NCBI GenBank assembly: GCA_027482725.1
Contig: JAIXVT010000032.1
Span: 1-5,159 of the forward strand
Length of the DNA stretch: 5,159 nucleotides
Reading direction: 5' to 3'
Origin: Pseudomonadota bacterium
GTDB taxonomy: Bacteria; Bdellovibrionota; UBA1018; CAIMNF01
The notes below the pieces were generated by a model. It did no database searches. It had not been told where the DNA came from and was given only the letters and a program-made list of their open reading frames with translations. Of the stretch, positions 4,911 to 5,159 are shown one piece after another; the stretch's first letter is position 1, and each line of letters opens with the position of its first letter. Made by a program: the position numbers and the translations under genes.

Positions 4911-4939
4911 AGCATATTTATTAAATAGATTTTATTGAA
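4911..4939 (-). promoter_or_regulatory. Weak candidate promoter for the SprT-like gene
   Basis: On the minus strand TTCAAT (4939 down to 4934) and TATGCT (4916 down to 4911) are 17 bases apart in an AT-rich spacer. They match the consensus at three and four of six positions. If real, the SprT-like gene would be transcribed independently of the Smr gene, with a very short leader. Read-through from the Smr gene is the alternative. Confidence 0.22.
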
Positions 4940-4949
4940 TAGGTAAAAC

Positions 4950-5159
4950 CTACCTGGAAAAAAACACCCGCAAAGCACCGCCTCCGCTGGCCTCTTCGGT
5001 GGCACTGACATACGGCAGGGTTTTAACAAGGGTTCGGATTCCTTCTCGCAATGCACCCGTCCCAAACCCGTGAACAACAAAAAACTCGCTTTTTCCCGAG
5101 CGAAAAGCCCGATCAATCTCTTGACTGACGATACTCATAGCATCATCTAAGCGCTTACC
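4950..5159 (-). CDS. Smr-domain protein, MutS2-type C-terminus (5' partial)
   Basis: The frame is open to the right edge; the last 69 residues are visible, from GKRLDDAMSIVSQ to a TAG at 4950-4952. The ATG at 5138 is internal to the domain and not the likely start, because the preceding GKRLDDA fits the conserved first helix of Smr domains. The signature HGFGTGALREGIRTLV (30-45) matches the HGxGTGxLR motif of the MutS2 type. PYVSATEEASGGGALRVFF (49-67) is the usual closing strand region with its glycine-rich turn. Smr domains bind and often nick DNA or cleave RNA. In MutS2 they sit at the C-terminus of an ATPase linked to recombination control and ribosome rescue. The rest of the protein is outside the window, so full MutS2 or a stand-alone Smr protein are both possible. 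It is the upstream neighbour of the SprT-like gene. Confidence 0.85.
   Translation of the reverse strand, partial: GKRLDDAMSIVSQEIDRAFRSGKSEFFVVHGFGTGALREGIRTLVKTLPYVSATEEASGGGALRVFFSR

Noticed and set aside
4940..4952. TAGGT-AAA-ACCTA dyad at the end of the Smr gene
   Set aside because: The arms are only five bases and no T-run follows. Such short dyads are common by chance.
5136..5138. ATG as the start of the Smr-domain gene
   Set aside because: It would cut the first helix of the domain. The seven upstream codons (GKRLDDA) fit the Smr family and the frame is open to the window edge.

Overview
This is a gene-dense stretch of a Gram-negative bacterial chromosome with about average GC. It holds seven protein genes, two of them cut by the window ends. 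I see no RNA gene, insertion sequence, integrase, CRISPR array or phage gene. The mix of a SprT-like protein, a MutS2-type Smr domain, an RlmI/RlmK-type RNA methyltransferase, a bEBP-like AAA+ protein and several unrecognised secreted or charged proteins is what I would expect from a Bdellovibrio-like predator or relative (Bdellovibrionota). That placement is an inference from gene style, not a proof.

Layout. Positions 3-929 (+) are the 3' part of a class I SAM-dependent methyltransferase. It meets tail-to-tail, with an 18-bp overlap, a minus-strand gene (912-1964) for a secreted protein with an HDxxH motif. A 155-bp divergent spacer follows, carrying two neighbouring perfect dyads. Next comes a small secreted protein (2120-2497, +). 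Its 3' end runs into a degenerate 15-bp tandem repeat and two overlapping hairpins. Convergent to it is a protein with a folded-looking N-terminus and a long Arg/Gly/Pro-rich basic tail (2608-3288, -). A second divergent spacer (142 bp) separates that gene from a compact regulator-like AAA+ protein with a Fis-type C-terminal helix-turn-helix (3458-4309, +). On the minus strand follow a SprT-like zinc protein (4413-4892) and, at the right edge, an Smr domain (4950 to beyond the window end).

Working relationships. Most neighbours are convergent or divergent, so there is no long operon. Only the Smr and SprT-like genes could be co-transcribed, with 57 bp between them. The methyltransferase, Smr and SprT-like genes look like nucleic-acid housekeeping functions. 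The two secreted proteins share a divergent control region and may be co-regulated.

The most unusual signals are: (1) a perfect 28-bp palindrome inside the methyltransferase gene; (2) the AAA+ protein, which resembles a sigma-54 activator but has lost the GAFTGA loop, one arginine finger and the Walker B glutamate; (3) the paired dyads between the secreted-protein genes; (4) a pentapeptide-encoding 15-bp repeat that continues in frame past a stop codon. I found no convincing complete new defence or mobile system.
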